From positions 1 to 64,000 of the forward strand of contig NZ_CANLTU010000015.1 of NCBI RefSeq assembly GCF_947494125.1: a stretch of DNA of 64,000 bases, read 5' to 3'. The first letter of the stretch is position 1, and every line of letters starts with the position of its first letter. Source of the DNA: an uncultured Tenacibaculum sp. (GTDB lineage Bacteria > Bacteroidota > Bacteroidia > Flavobacteriales > Flavobacteriaceae). The notes beneath the pieces are model-generated. The model did not search any database. It saw nothing but the letters and a program-made list of their open reading frames with translations, and was not told the origin of the DNA. A program made the position numbers and the translations under genes. This document shows, piece after piece, positions 43,779 through 52,802 of this stretch.

Positions 43779-44249
43779 TTAGTCCACTAAAGGTGGTATT
43801 CTTAATACTTGTCCTGGATAAATTTTATCTGGATGTGATAACATTGGTTTATTTGCTTCGAAAATAACTGGGTATTTCATTGCATTACCATAAAATTCTT
43901 TTGCTATTTTTCCTAATGTATCTCCACTTACTACTGTATGAAACTGAGCCATTGCTGCCTCTTCTATTTCTTCAACTTCAGCAACAGTCATATTATCTTC
44001 TACAGATGCAATACCATTAGTATTTCCTACTACTAAAACAACCTTCTCTTTAGTCGCTAAATCTACAGCTTCACCAGATACTGTAGCTTTATCATCAGCT
44101 ACTTCAACTGATAAGCTCTCTACTGATAATTCTAACTTATTTACAGCATCTACTAATTTTGAAGCTTTTTCTGCAGCCTCTTCTTCTGTTGTTTTTCCAA
44201 TACCAAATACTTTCGCTCCGGCATTTTTAATAAATGAAAAAATTCCCAT
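43779..44249 (-). CDS. BON and LysM domain protein (Kbp/YgaU-like)
   Basis: 156 residues without a signal peptide. A BON-like domain (about 30-100, with VEVADDKATVSGEAVD and NGIASVEDNM) precedes a LysM domain (about 103-153, HTVVSGDTLGKIAKEFYG and YPGQVLRIP). The order and length match E. coli Kbp/YgaU, a cytosolic potassium-binding protein. Whether this copy binds K+ is untested. It is a single-gene unit with its own terminator. Confidence 0.9.
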   Translation of the reverse strand: MGIFSFIKNAGAKVFGIGKTTEEEAAEKASKLVDAVNKLELSVESLSVEVADDKATVSGEAVDLATKEKVVLVVGNTNGIASVEDNMTVAEVEEIEEAAMAQFHTVVSGDTLGKIAKEFYGNAMKYPVIFEANKPMLSHPDKIYPGQVLRIPPLVD

Positions 44250-44387
44250 TCTTTTTTGATTTTTTGTTAATTATTAATTTTTTGCTTGACCAATATACAA
44301 TTTTTATACCATTTTCTTTTGTCCTTCTTTTTAAAATTCAGACCAAAAAAACATTGCTTTTACAAGTAATTTAAAATATACTCAAAT

Positions 44388-44422
44388 AAAAGAGCCACAC
44401 TTTTTTAAAGTGTGGCTCTTTT
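44388..44422 (-). terminator. Intrinsic terminator after thiL
   Basis: AAGAGCCACACTTT (44390-44403) pairs with AAAGTGTGGCTCTT (44407-44420), 3-base loop, with a T tract on the minus strand. Confidence 0.92.
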
Positions 44423-44439
44423 TTATCTTAATACTATTT

Positions 44440-45486
44440 TTACTCTTCAAAAGAATTCCATCCTTGAGCTTTTAATTCCATTTCTTGATTAGCTCTCGTT
44501 ACCAAATTCATTCCTTGATTTTCTTCTGTCATATGACCAATAATAGAGAAATTTGGGTTCCCTTTTATTTTATCAAATTCAGAAATAGGTACCGTAAATA
44601 ACAACTCATAATCTTCTCCTCCACTTAACGCTATCATTGTACTATCCATATTAAACTCTTCTGAAGCTGATATCACTTGTGGATCTAACGGTAATTTATC
44701 TTCATAAATCTTACATCCAAGTTTACTTTGAGTACAGATATGCATAATTTCCGAAGATAATCCATCAGAAATATCAATCATTGCAGTTGGCTTTACTTCA
44801 AGTTCCTTTAATAACTCTGGAATATCTTTTCGTGCTTCTGGTTTTAATTGACGTTCTATTAAATAAGTATAATTATCTAAATCTGGTTGACTTTGAGGAT
44901 TTACTTGAAACACCTGTTTTTCTCTTTCTAAAACCTGCAATCCAAGATACGCTCCACCTAAATCTCCAGAGACAACTATTAAGTCTGTAGCTTTGGCTCC
45001 ATTTCTATAAACAATTTCCTCTTCCTGTGCTGACCCAATTGCTGTTACAGAAATTAACATTCCTTTAGTTGACGATGTTGTATCTCCACCTATTAAATCT
45101 ACTTTATAAGTATCACACGCCAATTGAATCCCTGCATATAATTCTTCTACTGCCTCTAGTGGAAATCTATTTGAAATAGCAATTGATACCGTAATTTGCT
45201 CGGCTATTCCATTCATTGCATATACATCTGATAAGTTAACCATTACAGCCTTATAACCTAAATGCTTTAAAGGCATATAACTTAAATCAAAATGAACACC
45301 TTCTACAAGTAAATCTGTAGTAATTAATATTTCTTTTTCTGATGGACTTATAACAGCTGCATCATCTCCAACACCTTTTTTAGTTGATGAATTATATAAT
45401 TTAAAATGCTCTGTTAAATGGTTAATTAATCCAAACTCTCCTAGTTTAGCTAATGAAGTTCTCTCTTGGTTTTTATCTTCTAACAT
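44440..45486 (-). CDS. thiL: Thiamine-monophosphate kinase
   Basis: 348 residues from the ATG at 45486; the open frame runs 12 codons upstream, but the promoter -7 element (45491-45498) lies there. Motifs: GVGDDAAVI, VMVNLSDVYAMNG, LIGGDTTSS and AMIDISDGLSSEI. It phosphorylates thiamine monophosphate to the active diphosphate. The mRNA would be leaderless or nearly so. It is a single-gene unit. Confidence 0.95.
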   Translation of the reverse strand: MLEDKNQERTSLAKLGEFGLINHLTEHFKLYNSSTKKGVGDDAAVISPSEKEILITTDLLVEGVHFDLSYMPLKHLGYKAVMVNLSDVYAMNGIAEQITVSIAISNRFPLEAVEELYAGIQLACDTYKVDLIGGDTTSSTKGMLISVTAIGSAQEEEIVYRNGAKATDLIVVSGDLGGAYLGLQVLEREKQVFQVNPQSQPDLDNYTYLIERQLKPEARKDIPELLKELEVKPTAMIDISDGLSSEIMHICTQSKLGCKIYEDKLPLDPQVISASEEFNMDSTMIALSGGEDYELLFTVPISEFDKIKGNPNFSIIGHMTEENQGMNLVTRANQEMELKAQGWNSFEE

Positions 45487-45490
45487 ACTG

Positions 45491-45517
45491 CAAAGATAAC
45501 AACTAGTATCTAAACAA
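45491..45517 (-). promoter_or_regulatory. Promoter abutting the thiL start codon
   Basis: Minus strand TTG (45515-45517), 16-base spacer, TATCTTTG (45491-45498), then C and AGT directly before ATG. Spacing and distance to ATG are the same as for the Lrp/AsnC gene at 26737. Confidence 0.6.
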
Positions 45518-45626
45518 AACATTATAAAATAAGTACTCTAATTTAAAATTTTCATAGGGTTTAACAGTTTTTAAATGTTTTATAATTAGTTAATTCTTTA
45601 ATTTAGTGTTTTTAAAAGCTCCCATT

Positions 45627-46955
45627 ATGACAAAGTATAGAATTTTATTTGCTGCTATCTTCTTATCTTTTCTGATATCTTGCTCAACTTCAGATAAAAC
45701 GGAACCTATTAATGATAAAGATGGTGATGGAATTGTTGACTCTAAAGACAACTGCCCATCCACAAGTAATCCTGATCAAAAAGATACCGATGGTAATGGA
45801 ATAGGTGATGCTTGTGATTCTAACAATACTACCACAAATAAAGTTGATTGTGCTAGTGGTAAAGCAGGAATATATCCTTGTAACGGATATGATTTACTTT
45901 TAAATATTCCCTTAAGTACTTTTGGGGCTACTGAAGGAAATGATTCTTGGGGTTGGACAGATACTACTACCAATAAAGAATACGCAATTATATGTGTAAA
46001 TAATGGAACTGCATTTGTAGATATTTCAGATACAGATAATCCAACTTACCTTGGAAAACTACCAACAGCAACTGTAAATAGTTCTTGGAGAGATGTAAAA
46101 GTATACAAAGATCATGCTTTTATTGTAAGTGAAGCATCAAATCATGGGATGCAAGTTTTTGATTTAACACGATTACGAAATGTTTCTAACGCTCCTGCTA
46201 CTTTTACTGCTGACAAGCATTTTACTGGATTTGGAAGTGCTCACAATATGGTAATCAATGAAGATTCTGGCTATGCTTACCCAGTAGGAACTAGCAAAAC
46301 AGGCACCTATAAAGGAGGTCCTTTATTTATTAACATACAAGATCCTAAAAACCCAAAAAGTGAAGGCGGATGGGGAATGGACAATTATAGTCATGATGCG
46401 CAAGTTGTTACCTACAATGGACCAGATTCAAATTATACTGGAAAAGAAATTTTAATAGGTAGTAACGAAAATGAAGTTGTAATTGTAGATATTAGCGACA
46501 AAACAAACCCTAAAAACATATCAAAAATATCATATCCTAATGTAGGTTATACACACCAAGGATGGTTTACTGAAAATCAAAAGCATTTTATCTTAGGAGA
46601 TGAATTAGATGAACAGAAATTTGGTAATAAGACGAGAACCATTGTTTTTGACTTTACAGATTTAGACAACCCTAAACAAGATTTTATATATACAGGGCCA
46701 ACTGACGCTATAGATCATAATGGTTATGTAAAAAACAACACTTTCTATTTAGCAAACTATACTGCAGGTGTACGTTTTATTGATATCTCTAGTATAGATA
46801 GTAAAGCAATAACAGAAACTGCATATTTTGATACCTATCCAGAAAATGATGGAGCTAGTTTTAACGGAGTATGGAATGTATACCCATATTTTAAAAGTGG
46901 AAAAATACTTATAAGTGACATTAAAAGAGGTTTATTTATCATCAAAAAACAATAA
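45627..46955 (+). CDS. Choice-of-anchor B family (LVIVD repeat) lipoprotein
   Basis: 442 residues from the ATG at 45627, which gives a lipoprotein signal (LSFLISC); the frame begins 7 codons earlier with GTG. A short thrombospondin type 3-like calcium region (DKDGDGIVDSKDNCP, DTDGNGIGDACD) leads into propeller repeats of LVIVD type (FVDISDTDNPTYLGKL, VIVDISDKTNPKNI). It is probably outer-membrane anchored and outward facing. It heads the operon with the repeat lipoprotein, MbnP and the di-haem protein, whose starts follow with 0-6 bases between. No clear promoter was found in 45518-45626. Confidence 0.88.
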   Translation: MTKYRILFAAIFLSFLISCSTSDKTEPINDKDGDGIVDSKDNCPSTSNPDQKDTDGNGIGDACDSNNTTTNKVDCASGKAGIYPCNGYDLLLNIPLSTFGATEGNDSWGWTDTTTNKEYAIICVNNGTAFVDISDTDNPTYLGKLPTATVNSSWRDVKVYKDHAFIVSEASNHGMQVFDLTRLRNVSNAPATFTADKHFTGFGSAHNMVINEDSGYAYPVGTSKTGTYKGGPLFINIQDPKNPKSEGGWGMDNYSHDAQVVTYNGPDSNYTGKEILIGSNENEVVIVDISDKTNPKNISKISYPNVGYTHQGWFTENQKHFILGDELDEQKFGNKTRTIVFDFTDLDNPKQDFIYTGPTDAIDHNGYVKNNTFYLANYTAGVRFIDISSIDSKAITETAYFDTYPENDGASFNGVWNVYPYFKSGKILISDIKRGLFIIKKQ

Positions 46956-48284
46956 ATGCTAAAAAGGTTTTCAATATTTTTATTTACTTCTGCAGTAATA
47001 ATAAGCTGTAGTAATGATAATGGTATTAGTTTATCAAATTCAATTAAGGTCCCACAGGTTGATTTTATAAAAACATATGGGGGTACAAAAAACGAAAGCG
47101 GAAGAAGTGTAATACAAACTTCAGATAATGGATATGCTGTTTTAGGGTTTACCCAAAGTATAGATGGTGATATTTCTACATCTAAAACAGCTGTTCAATA
47201 CGATTATTGGCTTTTAAAATTTGATAAAGACGATAAATTACAGTGGCAAAAAACATATGGAGGTTCTAAAGATGATAAAGCGTATCAAATTATAGAAACA
47301 AAAGATAAAGGTTTTGCTATTATAGGTTATAACAAAAGTAACGATGGAGATATAACCACCAATCAAGGGTTTGAAGATGTATGGATCTTAAAATTAGATG
47401 GCAGTGGAAACATTTCTTGGAAAACCACCACTGGTTTTTCAGGAACAGACCAAGGTTTTAGTATTATACAAACTAGTGATAACGGTTATTTTATTGGGAG
47501 TATTTTAGATGTAACTGCATCTGGAGGACAAGGTAATTCTCGATCAGCAGCTAGACACGCTGGTGGTGATTACTGGGGAATAAAATTAAATTCTTCTGGA
47601 AATATTGAATGGAGAAAATACTTTGGAGGTAAAAATACTGATACTTGCTATGGTATAATAGAAACATCGGACGGCTATTTAATGGTAGGGTCTTCTGACA
47701 GCATTGATGTTGACATTAAAAACAATAAAGGCTCTTACGATTTTTGGATTATTAAGATTGATAAAAGTGGAAATCTTATTTGGGAAAAATCATTGGGAGG
47801 AGATCAAATTGATGAAGCTAGAGGAATTACAGCAACAAGTGACGGAAATTTTATAATCATTGGAGATACTCGTAGCGCTAATAAAGACATAATCAAAAAT
47901 AATGGAGGTGCAGATGTTTGGGCTACAAAAATTAATTCTAAAGGAGATTTAATTTGGCAAAAAAACTATGGAGGCTCTAGTTTTGATGTTGGTCGTTCAA
48001 TCAAAAAAACATCAGATGGAGGCTTTATTATTTCAGGAAGTTCAAGAAGCTCCGATAATGGAATCATAAACAAAGGACAAAATGATGCATGGGTTCTTAA
48101 AATAGATCAAAACGGAAATCAACAATGGCAAAAAACTATTGGTGGAACTGAAATAGATTTTTGCTACGATGCTATAGAACTTTCTAACGGCAGTATTATT
48201 GCTGTTGGAGAAAGCAGTAGCAATAATCAAGACATAACAACAAACAAAGGTTTTTCAGACCTTTTAATTATAAAATTAAAATAA
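46956..48284 (+). CDS. Lipoprotein with seven propeller-like repeats
   Basis: 442 residues. Lipobox AVIISC at about residue 18. About seven repeats of 50-60 residues follow, each with a GG(S/T)xxD motif, a stretch like IIETSDGYLMVGSSDS, an acidic DGDI-type turn and WxxKID or WILKLD. Examples are YGGTKNESGRSVIQTSDNGY and YGGSSFDVGRSIKKTSDGGF. The third repeat is diverged and has an insertion rich in Gly/Ser. The pattern suggests a seven-bladed propeller. It starts right after the preceding stop. The ligand is unknown; a role as surface partner of MbnP is a guess. Confidence 0.82.
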   Translation: MLKRFSIFLFTSAVIISCSNDNGISLSNSIKVPQVDFIKTYGGTKNESGRSVIQTSDNGYAVLGFTQSIDGDISTSKTAVQYDYWLLKFDKDDKLQWQKTYGGSKDDKAYQIIETKDKGFAIIGYNKSNDGDITTNQGFEDVWILKLDGSGNISWKTTTGFSGTDQGFSIIQTSDNGYFIGSILDVTASGGQGNSRSAARHAGGDYWGIKLNSSGNIEWRKYFGGKNTDTCYGIIETSDGYLMVGSSDSIDVDIKNNKGSYDFWIIKIDKSGNLIWEKSLGGDQIDEARGITATSDGNFIIIGDTRSANKDIIKNNGGADVWATKINSKGDLIWQKNYGGSSFDVGRSIKKTSDGGFIISGSSRSSDNGIINKGQNDAWVLKIDQNGNQQWQKTIGGTEIDFCYDAIELSNGSIIAVGESSSNNQDITTNKGFSDLLIIKLK

Positions 48285-48287
48285 ACA

Positions 48288-49055
48288 ATGAAACAATATT
48301 TAACTCTATTCTTAAGTATATTACTTTTTTCATGTAGTTCAGATAGTGACGAACTAATCAAAGAGGTTACTGTTAAAATAAACTTCTCTCAAAATTGGGA
48401 TGCAACTACCATTGAAAAATCAGATTTAAGTAATACAGAGTTTACTAATAAGTTAGGAACAGAACTTACCATAGAAAAATTAAGATATTTAATTTCAAGA
48501 ATTACTTTAACGGACGGTTCAGATAAAGTTACAGTTTTTGATGGTTATAAATTAATTGATGTAAGTAAAACTGATGAATTAACACATACACTACCTCAAA
48601 AAATATCAGAAGGTTCTTACAAATTAGCAGTTACTTTTGGTTTTAATAATACTGATAATACAGATGGTACCTACCAAGATTTAAACTCAGCTTCATGGAA
48701 TGTACCAGCAATGCTTGGCGGAGGTTATCATTTTATGCAAATGGATGGAAAATACCTTAACAAAAGTAATGTTCAATCTAATTTTAATTATCATGCCATT
48801 AGAGCTGTAGACAATACAGATCCAACAAATTTAAAATTCGAAGACACTTTTTTCACTATAGAGTTAGGTACAGTATCAATTAAAAATGATGCTACAATAG
48901 AAGTTAAAATGAATGTTGCTGAATGGTTCAAAAACCCTAACGAATGGGATTTAAATACATTAAACACTATGTTAATGCCTAATTTTAGTGCGCAAAAATT
49001 AATGGCTGAAAACGGAAAAGCTGGCGTATTTAGCTTAGGAACAATATCACAATAA
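48288..49055 (+). CDS. MbnP family lipoprotein
   Basis: 255 residues, lipobox LLFSC (Cys16). It has the family's N-terminal strands (VTVKINFSQNWD), LRYLISRITL, a central GGGYHFMQMDGKY (His148) and a C-terminal VAEWFKNPNEWDL. Tryptophans at 37, 137, 213 and 220 are candidates for the oxidation seen in studied MbnP, where a di-haem MbnH turns one Trp into kynurenine and creates a copper site. Which Trp matches was not determined. It lies 3 bases after the propeller lipoprotein and 6 bases before the MbnH-type gene. Confidence 0.88.
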   Translation: MKQYLTLFLSILLFSCSSDSDELIKEVTVKINFSQNWDATTIEKSDLSNTEFTNKLGTELTIEKLRYLISRITLTDGSDKVTVFDGYKLIDVSKTDELTHTLPQKISEGSYKLAVTFGFNNTDNTDGTYQDLNSASWNVPAMLGGGYHFMQMDGKYLNKSNVQSNFNYHAIRAVDNTDPTNLKFEDTFFTIELGTVSIKNDATIEVKMNVAEWFKNPNEWDLNTLNTMLMPNFSAQKLMAENGKAGVFSLGTISQ

Positions 49056-49061
49056 AACTTA

Positions 49062-50120
49062 ATGATAAAAAAAAGTATATATCTCATATTTTGTCTTCTT
49101 TTAATGAATTGTTCATCAAAAGAAGAAGATGTATATACTCCAAAACCTACTACATTAAAAATTCCAGAGCTTTTTCAGCAAAAATTAATTTCTCCTGTTA
49201 TACCTTCAAATAATCCTTTAACAGAAGAAGGAGTTGCACTAGGAAAAAAACTATTTTTTGATGAAATATTATCAAAAAACAATACGCAATCATGTGCAAC
49301 TTGCCACGATCCTAAAAGAGCTTTTACAGATGAAACTCAATTCAGTGATGGTGTAGATGGTAAATTTGGCACACGTAATTCTATGCCTCTTTTTAATTTA
49401 GCATGGAATTTCGATGAACGTTTTGCATGGGACGGAAAAGAACTAAGTCTTGAACGACAAGCTTTAGAACCCGTCCGTAATCCTATTGAAATGCATAGTA
49501 AATGGACTAATATTGCTCAAAAAGTTAAAAACCATGCAGAATACCCTACATTATTTAAACAAGCATTTGGAACAACCAAAATAGATTCCACATTAATTAC
49601 CAAAGCATTAGCCCAATTTGAAAGAACTTTAATTTCAGGAAATTCTAAATTCGATCAATTTCTACTAAACAAAGTGCAATTAACTCCCGAAGAAAAAAAT
49701 GGTTTTGATGTATTTATGGATGAAACTCGTGGAGATTGTTTTCATTGCCACGGAAGCAACAATAATCCTTTATGGACGGATAATCAATTTCATAATAATG
49801 GCTTAGATGCTACTTTTACCGATTTAGGTTTTGGGAAAGTTACTGGTGATCCAAATGACAATGGGAAATTTAGAACGCCATCTCTTAGAAATTTAAAATT
49901 TACTGCACCCTATATGCATGATGGTCGATTTACTACACTAGAAGAAGTTATAAACCATTACTCAACAGGCTTAAAACCCTCACCAACAGTTGATCCTTTA
50001 ATGAAAAAGGTAAATCAAGGAGGTGTAAATCTTACATCAAAAGATAAGGCCGATTTAAAAACTTTTTTACTTTCTCTTTCCGATAATAATTTTGTTAGCA
50101 ATCCTGATTTTCAAGAATAA
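49062..50120 (+). CDS. Di-haem cytochrome-c peroxidase/MauG family protein (MbnH-type)
   Basis: 352 residues, lipoprotein signal with Cys17 (LLMNC). Two haem c sites: CATCH (78-82) and CFHCH (226-230). MHDGRF near residues 285-290 gives a possible axial ligand. The family opening is GVALGKKLFFDEILSKNNTQSC. With MbnP next door it is best read as MbnH, which oxidises a Trp in MbnP rather than removing peroxide, though plain peroxidase activity is possible. It ends the operon; the sufA promoter follows. Confidence 0.9.
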   Translation: MIKKSIYLIFCLLLMNCSSKEEDVYTPKPTTLKIPELFQQKLISPVIPSNNPLTEEGVALGKKLFFDEILSKNNTQSCATCHDPKRAFTDETQFSDGVDGKFGTRNSMPLFNLAWNFDERFAWDGKELSLERQALEPVRNPIEMHSKWTNIAQKVKNHAEYPTLFKQAFGTTKIDSTLITKALAQFERTLISGNSKFDQFLLNKVQLTPEEKNGFDVFMDETRGDCFHCHGSNNNPLWTDNQFHNNGLDATFTDLGFGKVTGDPNDNGKFRTPSLRNLKFTAPYMHDGRFTTLEEVINHYSTGLKPSPTVDPLMKKVNQGGVNLTSKDKADLKTFLLSLSDNNFVSNPDFQE

Positions 50121-50188
50121 TCAAGAAAACTAATAACTCCATTAAAAAACACAATGAAAGGTTGTGCAATTAAATGAGACTTAAATTG

Positions 50189-50197
50189 TATATTTGC
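50189..50197 (+). promoter_or_regulatory. -7 promoter element of the suf operon
   Basis: TATATTTG then C, 29 bases before the sufA ATG. The nearest TTG (50162-50164) is 24 bases upstream, slightly long for the consensus. Confidence 0.65.
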
Positions 50198-50226
50198 AAA
50201 CTATTTAGAGTTAATCCACTTAAACA

Positions 50227-50556
50227 ATGATAAAAGTTTCAGACACAGCTAAAAAGAAAGTCATTGAGCTAATGACAGACGACGGATTTAACGCTACAAC
50301 CGACTTTGTTCGTGTTGGGGTAAAAAGTGGTGGTTGTTCAGGGTTATCATACGATTTAACCTTTGATAAAAGCACCCAAGAAAATGATAAGGTTTTTGAA
50401 GAGAACAATGTAAAAATTGTTGTTGACAAAAAAAGTTTTTTATACCTAGTTGGAACTACCCTAGAATATTCTGGAGGATTAAATGGAAAAGGATTTGTAT
50501 TTAATAATCCAAATGCAAACCGCACTTGTGGTTGCGGAGAAAGTTTTTCTTTATAA
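50227..50556 (+). CDS. sufA: HesB/IscA family iron-sulfur assembly protein
   Basis: 109 residues. The three cluster-binding cysteines are Cys37 (SGGCSGLSY) and Cys101 and Cys103 (TCGCGESF). A-type carriers receive Fe-S clusters from the SufBCD scaffold and pass them to apoproteins. It is first of sufA-B-C-D, with sufB 15 bases downstream. Confidence 0.95.
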   Translation: MIKVSDTAKKKVIELMTDDGFNATTDFVRVGVKSGGCSGLSYDLTFDKSTQENDKVFEENNVKIVVDKKSFLYLVGTTLEYSGGLNGKGFVFNNPNANRTCGCGESFSL

Positions 50557-50571
50557 CATTACAACTCAATT

Positions 50572-52020
50572 ATGAGCAAGTATACCGAAGACGATTTAAG
50601 AGAAGAGTTAAAAACCAAAGAATACGAATATGGTTTTTATACTGATATAGAAAGTGAAACCTTTGCAAAAGGTTTAAATGAAGAAGTGGTTCGTGCTATT
50701 TCAAAAAAGAAAAACGAACCTGAATGGATGACTGAATGGCGTTTAGAAGCCTTTAGAGTTTGGGAACAAATGGAAGAGCCTGAATGGGCTAATGTTCAAT
50801 ATGAAAAACCAAATTTTCAAGAAATCGCCTATTATTCAGCTCCAAAAGAGAAACCAAAATTGAATAGTTTGGATGAAGTAGATCCAGAATTATTGGATAC
50901 ATTTAAACGTTTAGGTATTTCTTTAGATGAGCAAAAAAAATTAGCTAATGTGGCTGTTGATATTGTAATGGATTCGGTTTCTGTTGCTACAACATTCAAA
51001 GAAACACTAGCTGAAAAAGGTATTATTTTTATGCCTATTTCAGAAGCAATTCAAGAGCACCCAGAATTGGTAAAGAAATATCTAGGAACTATAGTTCCTA
51101 CTACCGATAATTTTTATGCAGCATTAAATTCTGCAGTTTTTTCTGATGGATCTTTCTGTTACATCCCAAAAGGTGTTCGTTGCCCAATGGAATTATCAAC
51201 ATACTTTAGAATTAACGAAGGAGGAACTGGTCAGTTTGAAAGAACATTAGTTGTTGCAGACAAAGGAAGTTATGTTTCATATTTAGAAGGTTGTACCGCA
51301 CCAAGTAGAGATGAGAATCAATTACACGCTGCTGTGGTAGAGCTAATTGCTATGGATGATGCTGAAATTAAATATTCTACAGTGCAAAACTGGTATCCTG
51401 GAAATGCTGAAGGAAAAGGTGGAGTTTATAACTTTGTTACCAAAAGAGGTTTGTGTGAAACCAATGCAAAAATTTCTTGGACACAAGTTGAAACTGGTTC
51501 GGCTGTAACTTGGAAATACCCAAGTTGTATATTAAAAGGAAACAATTCAGTTGGAGAATTTTACTCTATAGCAGTAACAAATAATTACCAACAAGCTGAT
51601 ACAGGAACAAAAATGGTTCACTTAGGAAAGAACACTAAGTCAACCATTATTTCTAAAGGGATCTCAGCAGGAAAGTCACAAAATAGTTATAGAGGTTTAG
51701 TGCAAATAAGCCCAAGAGCGGAAAATGCACGTAACTTCTCACAATGTGATTCTTTATTAATGGGTAATGAATGTGGAGCACATACATTTCCTTACATTGA
51801 AGTAAAAAATAAATCGGCACAAATAGAACACGAAGCAACTACAAGTAAAATTGGTGAAGACCAATTATTCTATTGTAACCAACGTGGAATTGATACCGAA
51901 AAAGCAATTGCATTAATCGTAAATGGATTTAGTAAAGAAGTATTAAATAAGTTACCAATGGAATTTGCTGTTGAAGCACAAAAATTATTAGAAATCAGTT
52001 TAGAAGGAAGTGTTGGTTAA
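50572..52020 (+). CDS. sufB: Fe-S cluster assembly protein SufB
   Basis: 482 residues with the SufB core: [58 protein letters not shown], and the C-terminal [20 protein letters not shown]. It is the main scaffold on which the new cluster forms, with SufC ATPase and SufD. The stop is followed after 25 bases by sufC. Confidence 0.97.
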   Translation: MSKYTEDDLREELKTKEYEYGFYTDIESETFAKGLNEEVVRAISKKKNEPEWMTEWRLEAFRVWEQMEEPEWANVQYEKPNFQEIAYYSAPKEKPKLNSLDEVDPELLDTFKRLGISLDEQKKLANVAVDIVMDSVSVATTFKETLAEKGIIFMPISEAIQEHPELVKKYLGTIVPTTDNFYAALNSAVFSDGSFCYIPKGVRCPMELSTYFRINEGGTGQFERTLVVADKGSYVSYLEGCTAPSRDENQLHAAVVELIAMDDAEIKYSTVQNWYPGNAEGKGGVYNFVTKRGLCETNAKISWTQVETGSAVTWKYPSCILKGNNSVGEFYSIAVTNNYQQADTGTKMVHLGKNTKSTIISKGISAGKSQNSYRGLVQISPRAENARNFSQCDSLLMGNECGAHTFPYIEVKNKSAQIEHEATTSKIGEDQLFYCNQRGIDTEKAIALIVNGFSKEVLNKLPMEFAVEAQKLLEISLEGSVG

Positions 52021-52045
52021 TACCAAACGACAAAGATATATTACC

Positions 52046-52798
52046 ATGTTAAAAATAGAAAATTTACACGCTAACATAGAAGATAAGTCAATCTTAAAAG
52101 GATTGAGTATAGAAGTTAAAGCTGGAGAGGTTCATGCTATAATGGGACCAAATGGTGCTGGTAAAAGTACCATGGCTTCTATAATTGCAGGAAAAGAAGA
52201 ATACGAAGTTACTGAAGGAACTATTGAATTAAATGGAGAAGATATTAGCGAATTAGCTCCTGAAGAAAGAGCTCATAACGGTGTATTTTTATCGTTTCAA
52301 TATCCTGTTGAAATTCCTGGTGTAACGGTTACAAATTTCATCAAAACAGCAATTAACGAATCTCGTAAGTCAAAAGGTTTAGAAGAAATGCCTGCTAAAG
52401 ATATGTTGAAAATGATTCGTGAGAAATCAGAATTATTAGAAATAGATCGTAAGTTTTTATCACGTTCTTTAAACCAAGGTTTTTCTGGAGGAGAGAAGAA
52501 ACGTAATGAAATTTTTCAAATGGCAATGTTAGAGCCTAAATTGGCTATTTTAGATGAAACAGATTCTGGTTTAGATATTGATGCGTTACGTATTGTCGCT
52601 AACGGTGTAAATAAGTTAAAATCTAAAGACAATGCGGTAATTGTAATTACACATTACCAACGTTTATTAGACTATATCGTTCCTGATTTTGTTCACGTTT
52701 TACACGATGGTAAGATTGTGAAATCTGGAGATGCATCTCTAGCCTTAGAGCTAGAAGCTAAAGGGTACGATTGGATTAAAGAAGAAGTTAATTCTTAA
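52046..52798 (+). CDS. sufC: Fe-S cluster assembly ATPase SufC
   Basis: 250 residues from the ATG at 52046; the open frame begins in the end of sufB but the conserved MLKIENLHA start is here. Walker A GPNGAGKST, signature SGGEKKRNE and Walker B LAILDETDSGLD are present. It is the ABC-type ATPase of the SufBCD complex in the cytosol. sufD starts 4 bases later. Confidence 0.97.
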   Translation: MLKIENLHANIEDKSILKGLSIEVKAGEVHAIMGPNGAGKSTMASIIAGKEEYEVTEGTIELNGEDISELAPEERAHNGVFLSFQYPVEIPGVTVTNFIKTAINESRKSKGLEEMPAKDMLKMIREKSELLEIDRKFLSRSLNQGFSGGEKKRNEIFQMAMLEPKLAILDETDSGLDIDALRIVANGVNKLKSKDNAVIVITHYQRLLDYIVPDFVHVLHDGKIVKSGDASLALELEAKGYDWIKEEVNS

Positions 52799-52802
52799 GA
52801 AA

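Noticed and set aside
44250..44439. 190-base gap before the LysM gene as a possible TPP riboswitch for thiL
   Set aside because: It is downstream of thiL and upstream of the LysM gene, and no TPP-box sequence is seen; it holds the thiL terminator.
49062..50120. Simple periplasmic cytochrome-c peroxidase
   Set aside because: Adjacent MbnP makes the MbnH reading more likely, though peroxidase activity is not excluded.
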